This document shows positions 1 through 7,436 of a stretch of DNA of 46,934 nucleotides, piece after piece. The notes under the pieces were generated by a model. The model had not been told where the DNA came from and made no database searches. It saw nothing but the letters and a program-made list of their open reading frames with translations. A program made the translations under genes and the position numbers. Numbering within the stretch: the first letter of the stretch is position 1; every line of letters begins with the position of its first letter. Origin of the DNA: an uncultured Nocardioides sp. (GTDB taxonomy: Bacteria; Actinomycetota; Actinomycetes; Propionibacteriales; Nocardioidaceae); contig NZ_CANKYS010000017.1 in assembly GCF_947488025.1 (NCBI RefSeq), positions 1-46,934 on the forward strand, read 5' to 3'.

Positions 1-38
1 CCTCACGCCACCGAACACTCACCCCACGACGGCGACAA

Positions 39-377
39 TCAACCCATCCCAACCGTGCCCATCGGTGGATCGAGGCTTAGGAGGCCGTCGATGACGCAGG
101 TCCGGTAGAAGCCGGCGACCACCGAGAGCCGACGCGAGACGGTGGAGGGCTTGTAGAGGCCGACCTCCTGCATCCAGCGGAGGAAGAGCTCGACGTGGGG
201 GCGCTGGGCCGCCAACGGCTCCAGTCCTTGCCGGCCGCACCAGCCGAGGTAGGAGCGTAGGTCGGACTCGGTGTGGATCCGGGACTGGCCCTTGAACCGT
301 GCGAGGTAGGCCGCGACGGCGATGCGAAGCGTTGCGCTGGCGTCTTCGCCAGGGACGATGAGTTGGGCGGTGTTCAT
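39..377 (-). pseudogene. Truncated tyrosine recombinase (integrase), N-terminal domain only
   Basis: The 112-residue product matches the N-terminal SAM-like core-binding domain of phage-type tyrosine recombinases: a helical region with the features 'TLRIAVAAYLARFKGQSR', 'ELFLRWMQEVGLYKPSTVSRR' in shape, and 'VAGFYRTCVIDGLL'. This domain normally clamps DNA ahead of a catalytic domain carrying the R-H-R-Y residues. Here the recognisable sequence stops at about position 80, followed by about ten unrelated residues and a stop at 39, so no catalytic domain is encoded. The start is ATG at 377. It is probably a non-functional relic of the element whose attachment scar lies near 2522. A rearranged gene whose C-terminal half lies left of the window cannot be excluded. 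Confidence 0.7.
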
Positions 378-434
378 CGCCCCACTGCGTCACTCGTAGA
401 AGGCGCCGTCAACGCCACCGCTGTGCAGCCGTCG

Positions 435-716
435 TCATCGGCGCCTGGGTGCGCCGCGTTCCCACCAGTCGACAGGCGGACCGTTACCAATCAGGCTGGT
501 TGTGAACTCGACGTCCGAAGCGTTGCAGAACTTCCAGAGTTCCTTCGCCGCGCGGCCGTAATGAAAGACGACCTGATCGACCTCGAAGACATCGAGCTGA
601 CCGGCACGAAAGCGGTCAACGGCCTCCCCGACATGTTGGACAAGTGCAGCCAACTGAGCCTGGTGATACTCCGCAACCGCCTCGCGTGCGGCCCTCCGCT
701 CCGACTTGCTGGACAT
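435..716 (-). CDS. Small hypothetical protein of the integrated element
   Basis: The product is 93 residues if translation starts at the internal methionine at 716, which begins the conserved-looking part (MSSKSERRAAREAV). An upstream ATG at 776 in the same frame would add 20 low-quality residues. The N-terminal half is a charged amphipathic helix rich in Arg, Ala, Glu and Gln. The centre has the pattern 'DVFEVDQVVFHYGRAAKELW'. No catalytic motif, signal peptide or membrane segment is visible. I recall similar short proteins beside integrase genes in actinobacteria, but assign no function. It is transcribed toward the integrase remnant, with a 57-nt gap. Confidence 0.55.
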   Translation of the reverse strand: MSSKSERRAAREAVAEYHQAQLAALVQHVGEAVDRFRAGQLDVFEVDQVVFHYGRAAKELWKFCNASDVEFTTSLIGNGPPVDWWERGAPRRR

Positions 717-819
717 ACCAGCGAGGCTACTAATTTCGGCAGCGGCAGGACGCTTTCTCGACGACCATGCCCTCACAGCGGCAGTAGCGGACGCTATGCC
801 GCCATCCGCTCTGCGGCAG

Positions 820-845
820 GAGCGTGCGTCTGCGAGCGCACGCTC
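820..845. repeat. Inverted repeat in a divergent intergenic region
   Basis: GAGCGTGCG (820-828) and CGCACGCTC (837-845) form perfect 9-bp arms around an 8-nt loop. It lies between the divergent small gene ending upstream at 716 and the HIT gene starting at 949, so it is not a terminator for either. It could be an operator or a recombination remnant, and no further support was seen. Confidence 0.4.
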
Positions 846-948
846 AGCGGCATGGTCGGGCGAGCGTAGCCGCCCTCAAAGCGGCAGATTTGGACGCGCC
901 GGAACAGGGTCCGGGGGTCCTGTCAGCCTGCGCTGTCACGATGTCGGC

Positions 949-1371
949 ATGGGCACTGAGCGATGCGTCTTCTGCGAGATCTTGGAAGGAGAAGCCCCGG
1001 CGCGCTGGGTTGCGAGGGATGCCAACGCCGTGGCCTTTCTGCCGCTTCCGGAGGGAGCGCTGGCCCCTGGCCACACGCTCGTGGTTTCTGCGCGACACGT
1101 AGTCGGCGTGCAAGACGCTGAACCAGCGGACCTGGCCGACGCCATGACTCTCGTCCATCGACTCAGCGTGGCGATGCAGTCCGTCCTGGGCGCTACCGGC
1201 GTCAATGTCTTGAACGCGAGCGGACCTGGGTCAGAGCAGTCCGTGCAACACCTTCACTTCCACGTCGTGCCACGGCGACCGGACGATGGGTTCAGCACTT
1301 GGCCCGCGGGGCGTTCCAGGCTTTCCACCGACGCCGCTTTGCCAGAGGCTCTGGCAGCCGCCATGCGCTGA
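949..1371 (+). CDS. HIT-family nucleotide hydrolase/transferase
   Basis: The 140-residue protein carries the histidine triad HLHFHVV at residues 101-107, where the middle histidine is the nucleophile that cleaves nucleoside phosphoramidate or dinucleotide substrates. An N-terminal CVFCEIL motif (residues 6-12) is typical of HIT hydrolases with a partial zinc site. The length matches the family (110-150 residues). The reading frame is open back to 706, but homology begins at the ATG at 949, just after a region with no conserved character. It sits alone, 113 bp before the mntA-like gene. The exact substrate cannot be read from sequence. Confidence 0.88.
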   Translation: MGTERCVFCEILEGEAPARWVARDANAVAFLPLPEGALAPGHTLVVSARHVVGVQDAEPADLADAMTLVHRLSVAMQSVLGATGVNVLNASGPGSEQSVQHLHFHVVPRRPDDGFSTWPAGRSRLSTDAALPEALAAAMR

Positions 1372-1471
1372 TCTCGGCAGATCCGGGCTCGTCCGAGCTG
1401 CGTCATCGTCGGTGTGTGACCCTCCTGCGCAGGTATTCCGTCCTGGGAGACGGGCGGCCACTACGGGGGTG

Positions 1472-1486
1472 ATAAGATACCCTTAT
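1472..1486 (+). promoter_or_regulatory. Leaderless promoter -10 box inside an inverted repeat, start of mntA-hepT
   Basis: TAAGAT at 1473-1478 lies at -12 to -7 relative to the ATG at 1485, the spacing expected when the first transcribed base is the A of the start codon. There is no ribosome binding site. ATAAG (1472-1476) and CTTAT (1482-1486) are exact inverted repeats around a 5-nt spacer and cover both the -10 box and the start codon. This is a plausible autoregulatory operator for the helix-turn-helix at the N terminus of the downstream antitoxin. The promoter geometry is seen; the repressor role is inferred. Confidence 0.5.
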
Positions 1487-1958
1487 GACGCTCGTTGCCG
1501 AGTACCGCGAGGCGCGACATGACGAGGATGTCGCGCGGCTTCGGCGTGTGCTCGCCCTGAGGGCGATGGTGGCGACCGGGATGAGCCAGCGGGAGATCGC
1601 GACGGCGCTTGGGGTCAGTCAGCCTGCGGTGAGTCAGCAGTTGAGGGCGGCGTCGGATCTGTCGAGTGTTCATCCCGAGAAACTCATCGACGCGGCTGCG
1701 CCTGTGCTCCGGCGTCTTGCCGAGGATGCGGGGTACGGGAGGCTCGCGGTTTTCGGTTCGGTAGCCCGTCGTGAGGCAGGTCAGGACTCCGATATCGATC
1801 TGCTGGTCGAGGCGCCCGAGGGGACGTCGTCGTTCGGCTTCATCCGGTTCAAGCAGTTGCTCGAGCGGGTGCTCGGCCGGCAGATCGACCTGGTCGACTA
1901 CGGCGGCCTGACTCCAACCCTCGATGACGACGTCCGTCGCGAAGCGGTACTCCTCTGA
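1485..1958 (+). CDS. MntA-like antitoxin: helix-turn-helix fused to minimal nucleotidyltransferase
   Basis: The 157-residue product has two parts. Residues about 32-53 form a helix-turn-helix (GMSQREIATALGVSQPAVSQ). Residues about 70-157 form a minimal nucleotidyltransferase with the active-site signature GS (91-92) and DID (103-105), plus a third acidic residue near D135 (RQIDLVD). MntA enzymes neutralise HepT toxins by attaching AMP to the toxin's tyrosine. Classical MntA lacks a DNA-binding domain, so the fusion suggests the antitoxin also represses its own promoter. The stop codon overlaps the next start (TGATG at 1956-1960), which couples translation. Wobble positions are less GC-rich than in the chromosomal genes to the right, consistent with transfer. 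Confidence 0.85.
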   Translation: MTLVAEYREARHDEDVARLRRVLALRAMVATGMSQREIATALGVSQPAVSQQLRAASDLSSVHPEKLIDAAAPVLRRLAEDAGYGRLAVFGSVARREAGQDSDIDLLVEAPEGTSSFGFIRFKQLLERVLGRQIDLVDYGGLTPTLDDDVRREAVLL

Positions 1959-2317
1959 TGGAGCTCAAGGCCGCCAAGGAGCTCCTCCACATCCAGGCTT
2001 GGCTGACCCGCGTCGACGAGATCGTGCGCCGCGGCAAGGAGGCTTACCTCGCCGACGACCTGCTCCAAGAGGCGGGGGACTCACTCATGATGAAGCTCGG
2101 TGAAGCAGCCAACCGGCTGTCCCGGCTCGACGTCCTGGCGCCGGACGGCGTCGAGTGGGCACTCGCAGTCGCCAACCGCAACTTCATCATTCATCAGTAC
2201 GACGAGATCAACCGCGAGCTCACCTGGCTGACGCTCTCGAGAGATCTGCCGGCGTGGAAGGTCTCGCTACAGGGCCTCTTTGGTGAGGCATCGACAGCGC
2301 TCGCCGAAGCCGAGTGA
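1958..2317 (+). CDS. HepT-like toxin, HEPN-domain ribonuclease (DUF86)
   Basis: The 119-residue all-helical protein belongs to the HepT/DUF86 branch of HEPN ribonucleases. The catalytic RX4HXY motif is intact: R74, H79 and Y81 within RNFIIHQY. In characterised pairs this tyrosine is the residue modified by the MntA antitoxin, so both target and enzyme are preserved here. HepT cleaves RNA as a dimer in the cytoplasm. The length matches the family (110-140 residues). The start ATG overlaps the mntA stop by one base. The pair probably helps retain the integrated element or acts in phage defence, which is inference from other HepT-MntA loci. Confidence 0.87.
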   Translation: MELKAAKELLHIQAWLTRVDEIVRRGKEAYLADDLLQEAGDSLMMKLGEAANRLSRLDVLAPDGVEWALAVANRNFIIHQYDEINRELTWLTLSRDLPAWKVSLQGLFGEASTALAEAE

Positions 2318-2521
2318 GGTCGCGACCCGCGAGAACCTTTGATTCGAGTCGTGTCGCGTATAGGCCCCGAAAACCACAGCAAGAGTCGCCTCGTGGGGTC
2401 ACATCCCAGCAAGAAGTGCGGGCCCTGCGTCACCCTCATTTGCAGCGTTCGCGCAGGTCAGCGCACGAATGCTCAAAGTCCGGCAAACTCTGGACGCCTC
2501 GTGCCCGCTCGCGCTGGATGT

Positions 2522-2556
2522 CCAGAGGTCGCAGGTTCAAATCCTGCCCCCGCTAC
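2522..2556 (+). other. 3' fragment of initiator tRNA-fMet: attachment-site scar
   Basis: The sequence reproduces the 3' end of actinobacterial tRNA-fMet: anticodon-stem strand CCAG (2522-2525), variable loop AGGTC, T stem GCAGG/CCTGC (2531-2535 and 2543-2547) around TTCAAAT, acceptor strand CCCCGCT and discriminator A. No 5' half, D arm or anticodon occurs upstream. Integrases that use a tRNA 3' end leave exactly such a copy at the distal end of the element, with the whole gene at the other end. The element therefore lies to the left. The 335 bp between hepT and the CYTH-CHAD gene hold this scar and the next terminator; I see no gene in 2318-2520. Confidence 0.78.
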
Positions 2557-2562
2557 AAAAAC

Positions 2563-2599
2563 CGAAAGACCCCCACAGCCTGGCTGTGGGGGTCTTTCG
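2563..2599 (+). terminator. Strong intrinsic terminator of the tRNA-fMet gene
   Basis: CGAAAGACCCCCACAG (2563-2578) and CTGTGGGGGTCTTTCG (2584-2599) form a perfect 16-bp stem with a 5-nt loop, starting 6 nt after the tRNA 3' end. The A-rich left arm and T-rich right arm make it work in both directions. Its position right after the tRNA fragment shows it is the original chromosomal terminator of the split tRNA gene. Confidence 0.85.
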
Positions 2600-2652
2600 C
2601 ATGTGCGACAGGTGCACTTGGCCCACAGCTGGCAACGGGCGGACAATGGGTC

Positions 2653-4188
2653 ATGACGACCGAGTCGACGACCGAGATCGAGCGCACCTTCGACGTGGAC
2701 TCCGCGACGGTGCTACCTGTCCTCGTCGGCATCGATGGCGTGGCGCGAGTGGGCCAGGCGGTCGAGGTGGACCTCGAGGCGGTGTACTTCGACACGGCCG
2801 ACTTCGACCTGGCTCGCCGGGGTGTCACCCTGCGGCGCCGGACAGGTGGCGCTGACGCGGGGTGGCACATGAAGCTGCCCGGCGTCGACGATGCCCGGAC
2901 CGAGCTGCGGAGGCCGTTGGGCCGGGCCACGCGGTCGGTCCCCGACGCGTTGCTCGAGCCGGTCCGAGCAGTCGTGCGGGGCCGCCCCCTGGTGCCGGTG
3001 GCTCGCATCGCCACCCGTCGTCTGGAGAGCGAGCTCCTGGACGCCGCCGGCGGTGTGCTGGCCCGCATCTGCGACGACCACGTCCGCGGCGAGCAGCTGC
3101 ACGTCGGCGCCGAGGTCCGCGAGTGGCGGGAGTGGGAGGTCGAGCTGGCGTCCGGCGACGACGTCCTCCTCGGTCTGGTGGAGGAGGTGTGGCGAGACGC
3201 CGGCGCGCAGCGGGGTCAGGCGACCTCCAAGCTGGCCAGGACCATGACCGGTCTCGTTGCACCCGCGTCGTCGCCGATGGGGGAGGAGGAGCTCCGACGG
3301 GCAACCGCAGGTGGGGCACTCACCGACGTGCTGGGGCGCCAGCTCGACCAGCTCCTCGAGCGGGATCGGCTCCTCAGGGCCGGTGAGGCCGGGTCCGTGC
3401 ACAAGATGCGCATCGCCGCGCGGCGACTGCGCTCGGCGCTCAAGACGTACGGACCACTCCTCGATGACGCTGCAGCCGCGGAGTCGCTGGCGGCGGAGCT
3501 GCGGTGGCTCGGCCAGGCTCTCGGCCCGGCGCGGGATGCCCAGGTGCTCCGACAGCGGCTGCACTGCCTGGTGGCGGCTCAGCCGGAGGACCTGGTGCTC
3601 GGTCCTGTGGCCGGTCTGATCGACGACGACCTCAGGGCGGTCGAGAGGGACGCGCGGGAGCAGACGATGGCCGCTCTCGGGAGTGCGCGGTACTTCCGGC
3701 TCCTCGACCACCTCGATGACATCGTGCGATCGCCGTCGTTCACTGCCGAAGGTGAGGAACCGGCCCGGAGCGTCTTCGCACGCCTGCTGGTGCGAGATGC
3801 CCGACGGTTGCGACGTGCCGTGAAGGGGGTTCAGCGCGCGGAGGACGGTGAGCACCGCGACCTCGCTCTCCACGAGGCTCGCAAGAAGGCGAAGCGGCTG
3901 CGCTATGCCGCCGAGTCGATGTCTCCGGTCCTCGGGAAGCAGGCCGACGACCTGGCTGTCTCGGTCGAGCGGATCCAGCAGTCCCTCGGCGAGTTCCAGG
4001 ACACCGTGATGTCACGGCGCGTCCTGCGTGACTACGGGGCGCGCGCACACGTCCAGGGTCAGAACGGCTTCACCTACGGCCGACTGCACCAGCTCGAGGA
4101 GGTGCATGCCGAAGCGGCCGTCCGGGACTTCGAGGACGCATGGACGCGGCTCTACCTCAAGGGGCTGCGACGCCGACTCGAGGCGTGA
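2653..4188 (+). CDS. CYTH and CHAD domain-containing protein
   Basis: The 511-residue protein has an N-terminal CYTH domain (about residues 5-200), the triphosphate-tunnel fold that binds inorganic triphosphate or polyphosphate, with an EIERTF variant of the ExExK signature. The C-terminal CHAD domain (about 215-510) is a helical domain with conserved histidines and many basic residues, for example VHKMRIAARRLRSALK and LHEARKKAKRLRYAAE. CHAD domains bind polyphosphate granules. The frame is open further upstream through the tRNA fragment, but homology starts at the ATG at 2653, so that start is chosen although no clear ribosome binding site precedes it. It is the first chromosomal gene right of the attachment scar. 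Confidence 0.9.
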   Translation: MTTESTTEIERTFDVDSATVLPVLVGIDGVARVGQAVEVDLEAVYFDTADFDLARRGVTLRRRTGGADAGWHMKLPGVDDARTELRRPLGRATRSVPDALLEPVRAVVRGRPLVPVARIATRRLESELLDAAGGVLARICDDHVRGEQLHVGAEVREWREWEVELASGDDVLLGLVEEVWRDAGAQRGQATSKLARTMTGLVAPASSPMGEEELRRATAGGALTDVLGRQLDQLLERDRLLRAGEAGSVHKMRIAARRLRSALKTYGPLLDDAAAAESLAAELRWLGQALGPARDAQVLRQRLHCLVAAQPEDLVLGPVAGLIDDDLRAVERDAREQTMAALGSARYFRLLDHLDDIVRSPSFTAEGEEPARSVFARLLVRDARRLRRAVKGVQRAEDGEHRDLALHEARKKAKRLRYAAESMSPVLGKQADDLAVSVERIQQSLGEFQDTVMSRRVLRDYGARAHVQGQNGFTYGRLHQLEEVHAEAAVRDFEDAWTRLYLKGLRRRLEA

Positions 4189-4415
4189 CGACGTCTCCTC
4201 GCCGCGGAACCGGGAGCAGGGTGGTCACCAGGAAGGCGGTGACCACGGCCACCACGACCTGTGGGGTCACCGAGACGCCGTCCGCGCCGAGCAGCAGCAT
4301 GGCCAGGAGCGTAGAGGTGAGGGGGGCGCAGCATGGCGGCGCACATCGCGCCGATCCCCATGCCGATCGCAGGCGCGAGGCCCGTGCCGGTCCGTCGCGG
4401 AACGCGCCTCAGCGC
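4157..4415 (-). pseudogene. ClC chloride-channel C-terminal remnant, frameshifted
   Basis: Reading the minus strand from about 4415 gives LRRVPRRTGTGLAPAIGMG, then IGAMCAAMLR, which matches the last transmembrane region of ClC channels (G-x-G-A-x-x-A-x-x-L-R). At the run of six C (plus strand 4321-4326) the frame breaks. In the next frame it continues as PLTSTLLAMLLLGADG, then VSVTPQVVVAVVTAF and LVTTLLPVPRRG, ending at 4157. The rest of the roughly 400-residue channel is absent; the fragment abuts the ion channel stop at 4425 and overlaps the end of the CYTH-CHAD gene. It is a decayed gene, unless the shift is a sequencing error within an already truncated copy. Confidence 0.7.
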
Positions 4416-4424
4416 CAGTCGCGA

Positions 4425-5336
4425 TCAGCCGTCGCCCGCGGGCGTCGTCGCGACGTCTTCGTGGCCGTGGTCGCGAGCGAAGGCTTCCAGGGTCTGCGCC
4501 GTGCCCCCGCCCGTGTGCAGGTAGCTGGAATCCAGCCGGGCGGCGAGCGACTCGATCGTCTCGGCAAGGACCGCGGCGGCGGTGCGCACCGCGTGGGCAT
4601 CCGACTGCTGGCCAGCGGCCACCAGATCGAGGGTGTAGGGGAGCGTCGCGGCCAGGGAGAGCGATCGGTCCCGCTCGGAGAAGTAGTAGGACTCGGCGTA
4701 CTGGAGGAAGTCGCTCTCGAGCTGTGCCACCCCGTCTGCCAAGGAGTCGAGCATCCGTGTGACGGTGGCTGCGTCCGCGATCCGGATGACCTCGTCGGAG
4801 TCGTGGGAGTGCATGGCGCTCAGCCGGCGTGCGAAGGCGCGGCGACGGCCCAGGGCGGGATAGACCTGCAGGACCCATGAGATCGCCGCCGTGAGCAGGA
4901 CGAAGCCCACCAGGGCCTGCGCGGGTGCGAGCAGGCGTAGCGCCGGATCTGCGGGCAGGATGTCCCCGAAGCCCAAGGTGGCCACGGTCACCAGCGACAG
5001 GTACAACGCGGCCGTGGGCCCGGACGAGCGCTCGGGCGACAGGGACGTGCCGAAGTGGAAGCCGTCCGGCATGTGCGGCCAGTAGACGAGCACGAAGCCG
5101 GCCACCACGAGCCCGGTCCAGGCCAGGACCACAGCCATCAGCCCGAGCGGCCCCGCCAGGTCGCGACTGCCCGCGGGCAGGCACCGGGTCCTCGCCCTCC
5201 AGCTCAGCCGCAGGACGGTCCGAGCCAGGGTGCCGAAGCCACTGGGGTGCCACAGCGTGTGGAAGATGTCGCGCAGCGTCGCAGCGACCACCATGAGCCC
5301 CAGGCTGCTCACGACCCAGCTGCCGAGGTCACTCAA
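4425..5336 (-). CDS. Two-transmembrane potassium channel family protein
   Basis: The 303-residue membrane protein has two or three N-terminal hydrophobic helices, a pore loop with the K+ selectivity filter TLGFGD inside SLVTVATLGFGDILPAD, then a hydrophobic helix LVGFVLLTAAISWVLQV and a cytoplasmic C-terminal half of helices without an obvious RCK domain. I chose the TTG start at 5336 because it overlaps the upstream stop as TTGA, giving translational coupling; an ATG at 5381 in the same frame would add 15 residues and a 49-bp overlap. It is the last intact gene of the leftward group with the DUF305 gene. Ion specificity for K+ is family knowledge, not shown. Confidence 0.82.
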   Translation of the reverse strand: MSDLGSWVVSSLGLMVVAATLRDIFHTLWHPSGFGTLARTVLRLSWRARTRCLPAGSRDLAGPLGLMAVVLAWTGLVVAGFVLVYWPHMPDGFHFGTSLSPERSSGPTAALYLSLVTVATLGFGDILPADPALRLLAPAQALVGFVLLTAAISWVLQVYPALGRRRAFARRLSAMHSHDSDEVIRIADAATVTRMLDSLADGVAQLESDFLQYAESYYFSERDRSLSLAATLPYTLDLVAAGQQSDAHAVRTAAAVLAETIESLAARLDSSYLHTGGGTAQTLEAFARDHGHEDVATTPAGDG

Positions 5337-6013
5337 GGCAGGCCGAGGGGTCGTGCGGAGACCGCGCCGAGCGCATCCCACAGGAGGCGGATGCTCGTCG
5401 CCGAGGCGCTGGCAGAGCTGAAGTCGGGCACCGGCCGGGCATCGGCCTCCTCGCGGGTGGTCGCCGGTCCGTGCTCCTCGATGTCCTGCACCAGCCAGTC
5501 CATCTCCTTGATCTCCTTGCGCTGGGTGGCGGCGATGGCGTCGGCCAGCTCGCGGACGCGCAGGTCGTCGATGCCGGCGCGTTCGCTGGTGAGGATCGCG
5601 ATGGAGTGATGTGGGATCATCGCGTTCATGTAGCTCTCGTCCTCGACCAGGGCCTGCGAGCGCGACAGGTAGAGCGCCGTGCCCCCCAGTACCAGGGCCA
5701 CCACGACGACGATCGCGTTGAGCCTCCGGTCTCGATACATCATCCCGGCCATGAAGGCGAGCATCACCAGTGCCATCATCGAGCCCATCAGCACGGCCAT
5801 GTAGACCCGCTCCTCGCTGAAGCGGACGTGATCGATGCTGAAGACGTTGGTGTACGTCAGGGCGAACATCAGCACGGTCGAGGTCAGGATCATCAGTCCG
5901 AACCGCAGGTACATGCGTCCGTTGCCGTTGCCGTTGCCCGATACGTCGTGCTGCTCCTGCTCCTCGGAACCGGAGGTCGTCGTGTCGCGGTGCCCCGCGG
6001 AGTCCTCTGCCAT
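5333..6013 (-). CDS. DUF305 domain membrane protein
   Basis: The 226-residue product begins with a hydrophilic stretch containing a Gly-Asn run (GNGNGNG). About three transmembrane helices follow (near LMILTSTVLMFALTYT, VYMAVLMGSMMALVMLAFMAG and AIVVVVALVLGGTALYL), then a DUF305 domain with the signature MIPHHSIAILTSERA. DUF305 proteins are extracytoplasmic ferritin-like helical proteins often found near copper genes. The ATG at 6013 is preceded by GAGGAG at suitable spacing; the frame is open back to 6097. The stop overlaps the ion channel start. A link to copper is suggested by the Csp3-like gene in the same leftward group. Confidence 0.83.
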   Translation of the reverse strand: MAEDSAGHRDTTTSGSEEQEQHDVSGNGNGNGRMYLRFGLMILTSTVLMFALTYTNVFSIDHVRFSEERVYMAVLMGSMMALVMLAFMAGMMYRDRRLNAIVVVVALVLGGTALYLSRSQALVEDESYMNAMIPHHSIAILTSERAGIDDLRVRELADAIAATQRKEIKEMDWLVQDIEEHGPATTREEADARPVPDFSSASASATSIRLLWDALGAVSARPLGLP

Positions 6014-6124
6014 GGCGGCGTCTCCTCGATCAGGTCGTCGGTCCCCGTCTCGGCTCGTTCCGTGCCCGTTCAGGACGGGATCAATGCGCTCGCGCAACGG
6101 TCCGGTGACGGGGAGTGCAGGGGC

Positions 6125-7366
6125 TCAGCGCAGGTGGTCGTCCGTGGGCTGAGGGACGGGTGCCCGGGCGGCGAGGTGCGAGCTGGGGCCCAGCGACTGC
6201 AAGGCTCGAGCGACGGCATCCCGGTTCTCCGGCAGCGCCGCCTCCTGGACGTCGACCAACATCGCCCGTAGACGCCGCTGCACGCGCGGGGAGTCAGCAC
6301 CCCAGTGCGCGATCTCGTCGACGGCCAGGCGGACGTGGTCCTCGAACGTCGCCTGGGGCACGTGCACCGCCAGTCGTCCGTCCTCGCCGAACGTCTGGCG
6401 TCCTGGCAGGGGACGGGCGGACAGGAACCGCAGCAGGTCGTGGAGCTGGTCGATCACCTGGACGGCGGTGATCGGATCGTTGATCCCGGGGGAGAGGGCT
6501 CGCTCGGCGATGTCCACCAGCTGGCGCAGACCGAACCCCGGGTCGTCGTCGAGGACCCGCTCCTTGCCGAGGTGAACGGCCGCGCGGAGCGATGCCTCGT
6601 CGGGAAGGTCCGCGCCGTGCACCTCGAGGAGGGCAGCGCCCTCGGGCACGAACTCGCCGACTGCTCGCAGCACCGTGATGGTCACCCCGTGCTCCTCGGC
6701 CAGCTCGAGCAGGGCTCGGTCGTCGACCTGCTGCACGACGCCGGACGCGTCCGACGCGACGCGGCGCCCTGCGGTGGCAGGCGGGGGGACGCGAGTGCGC
6801 GGCTCCGCGTCCGACGGGTGCGTGCGTTCGATCGCCACGCGGGTGTCCTCGCCGATCTGGGTCACGATCGTCGCAGCCCGGATCGACTGGGCGATGTGGT
6901 CGATGTAGAGGAGGAAGACCACCACGCTCGCCAGCACGAACCCGAACGCCACGGTCACCGAGAGCTGCGGCACGAAGGTGTCGGTCTCGGCCGTCCCCCG
7001 CACGGCGCGGAGCACGACGAGCGAGTAGACGAAGGTAGCGACGAAGACTCCGAGCGCGACCTGGTTGAACCAGTCACGCAGGAAGGTGCGCAGGACGCGC
7101 GGCGAGAACTGGCTGCTCGTGAGCTGCAGGACGACGATGGTGATCGAGAACACCAGACCGGTGAACGAGATCATCGACGTGATGATGGCCGACAGCAGGG
7201 ATCGGGCCCCCTCGGGCCCGCCTGCGAACAGCAGCGGAAGCTCGAGGGAGGTGTCGAGCCAGGCATCGAGGGCGGTGAGCCCGAGGCCGAGGAACACGGC
7301 GGCGAGCGCGAAGACCAGGGGCAGCACCCAGAACTTGTCCCGCAGGCGCGTCCAGAACCTCCTCAC
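6125..7366 (-). CDS. DUF2254 domain-containing membrane protein
   Basis: The 413-residue protein has four predicted transmembrane helices in its N-terminal half (around WVLPLVFALAAVFLGLGL, SLLSAIITSMISFTGLVFS, VALGVFVATFVYSLVVL and LSVTVAFGFVLASVVVFLLY) and a soluble C-terminal half containing ALSPGINDPITAVQVIDQL, the characteristic DUF2254 motif. The function of this family is unknown. I chose the GTG at 7366 because upstream sequence in the open frame overlaps the copper-protein gene and has no homology-like character. It follows the Csp3-like gene by 70 bp and precedes the DUF305 gene by 111 bp on the same strand. Confidence 0.85.
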   Translation of the reverse strand: MRRFWTRLRDKFWVLPLVFALAAVFLGLGLTALDAWLDTSLELPLLFAGGPEGARSLLSAIITSMISFTGLVFSITIVVLQLTSSQFSPRVLRTFLRDWFNQVALGVFVATFVYSLVVLRAVRGTAETDTFVPQLSVTVAFGFVLASVVVFLLYIDHIAQSIRAATIVTQIGEDTRVAIERTHPSDAEPRTRVPPPATAGRRVASDASGVVQQVDDRALLELAEEHGVTITVLRAVGEFVPEGAALLEVHGADLPDEASLRAAVHLGKERVLDDDPGFGLRQLVDIAERALSPGINDPITAVQVIDQLHDLLRFLSARPLPGRQTFGEDGRLAVHVPQATFEDHVRLAVDEIAHWGADSPRVQRRLRAMLVDVQEAALPENRDAVARALQSLGPSSHLAARAPVPQPTDDHLR

Positions 7367-7436
7367 TGGAGGTCGTCCGACGGACCCGGCTCGATGAGCA
7401 GGCTCGACGTCCCGTCCGTCGCAGTGGAGAGAGTGG

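Noticed and set aside
2461..2556. A complete tRNA gene ending at 2556
   Set aside because: Only the anticodon-stem 3' strand, variable loop, T arm and acceptor 3' strand are present. No matching 5' acceptor, D arm or anticodon loop occurs upstream, so it is called a 3' fragment.
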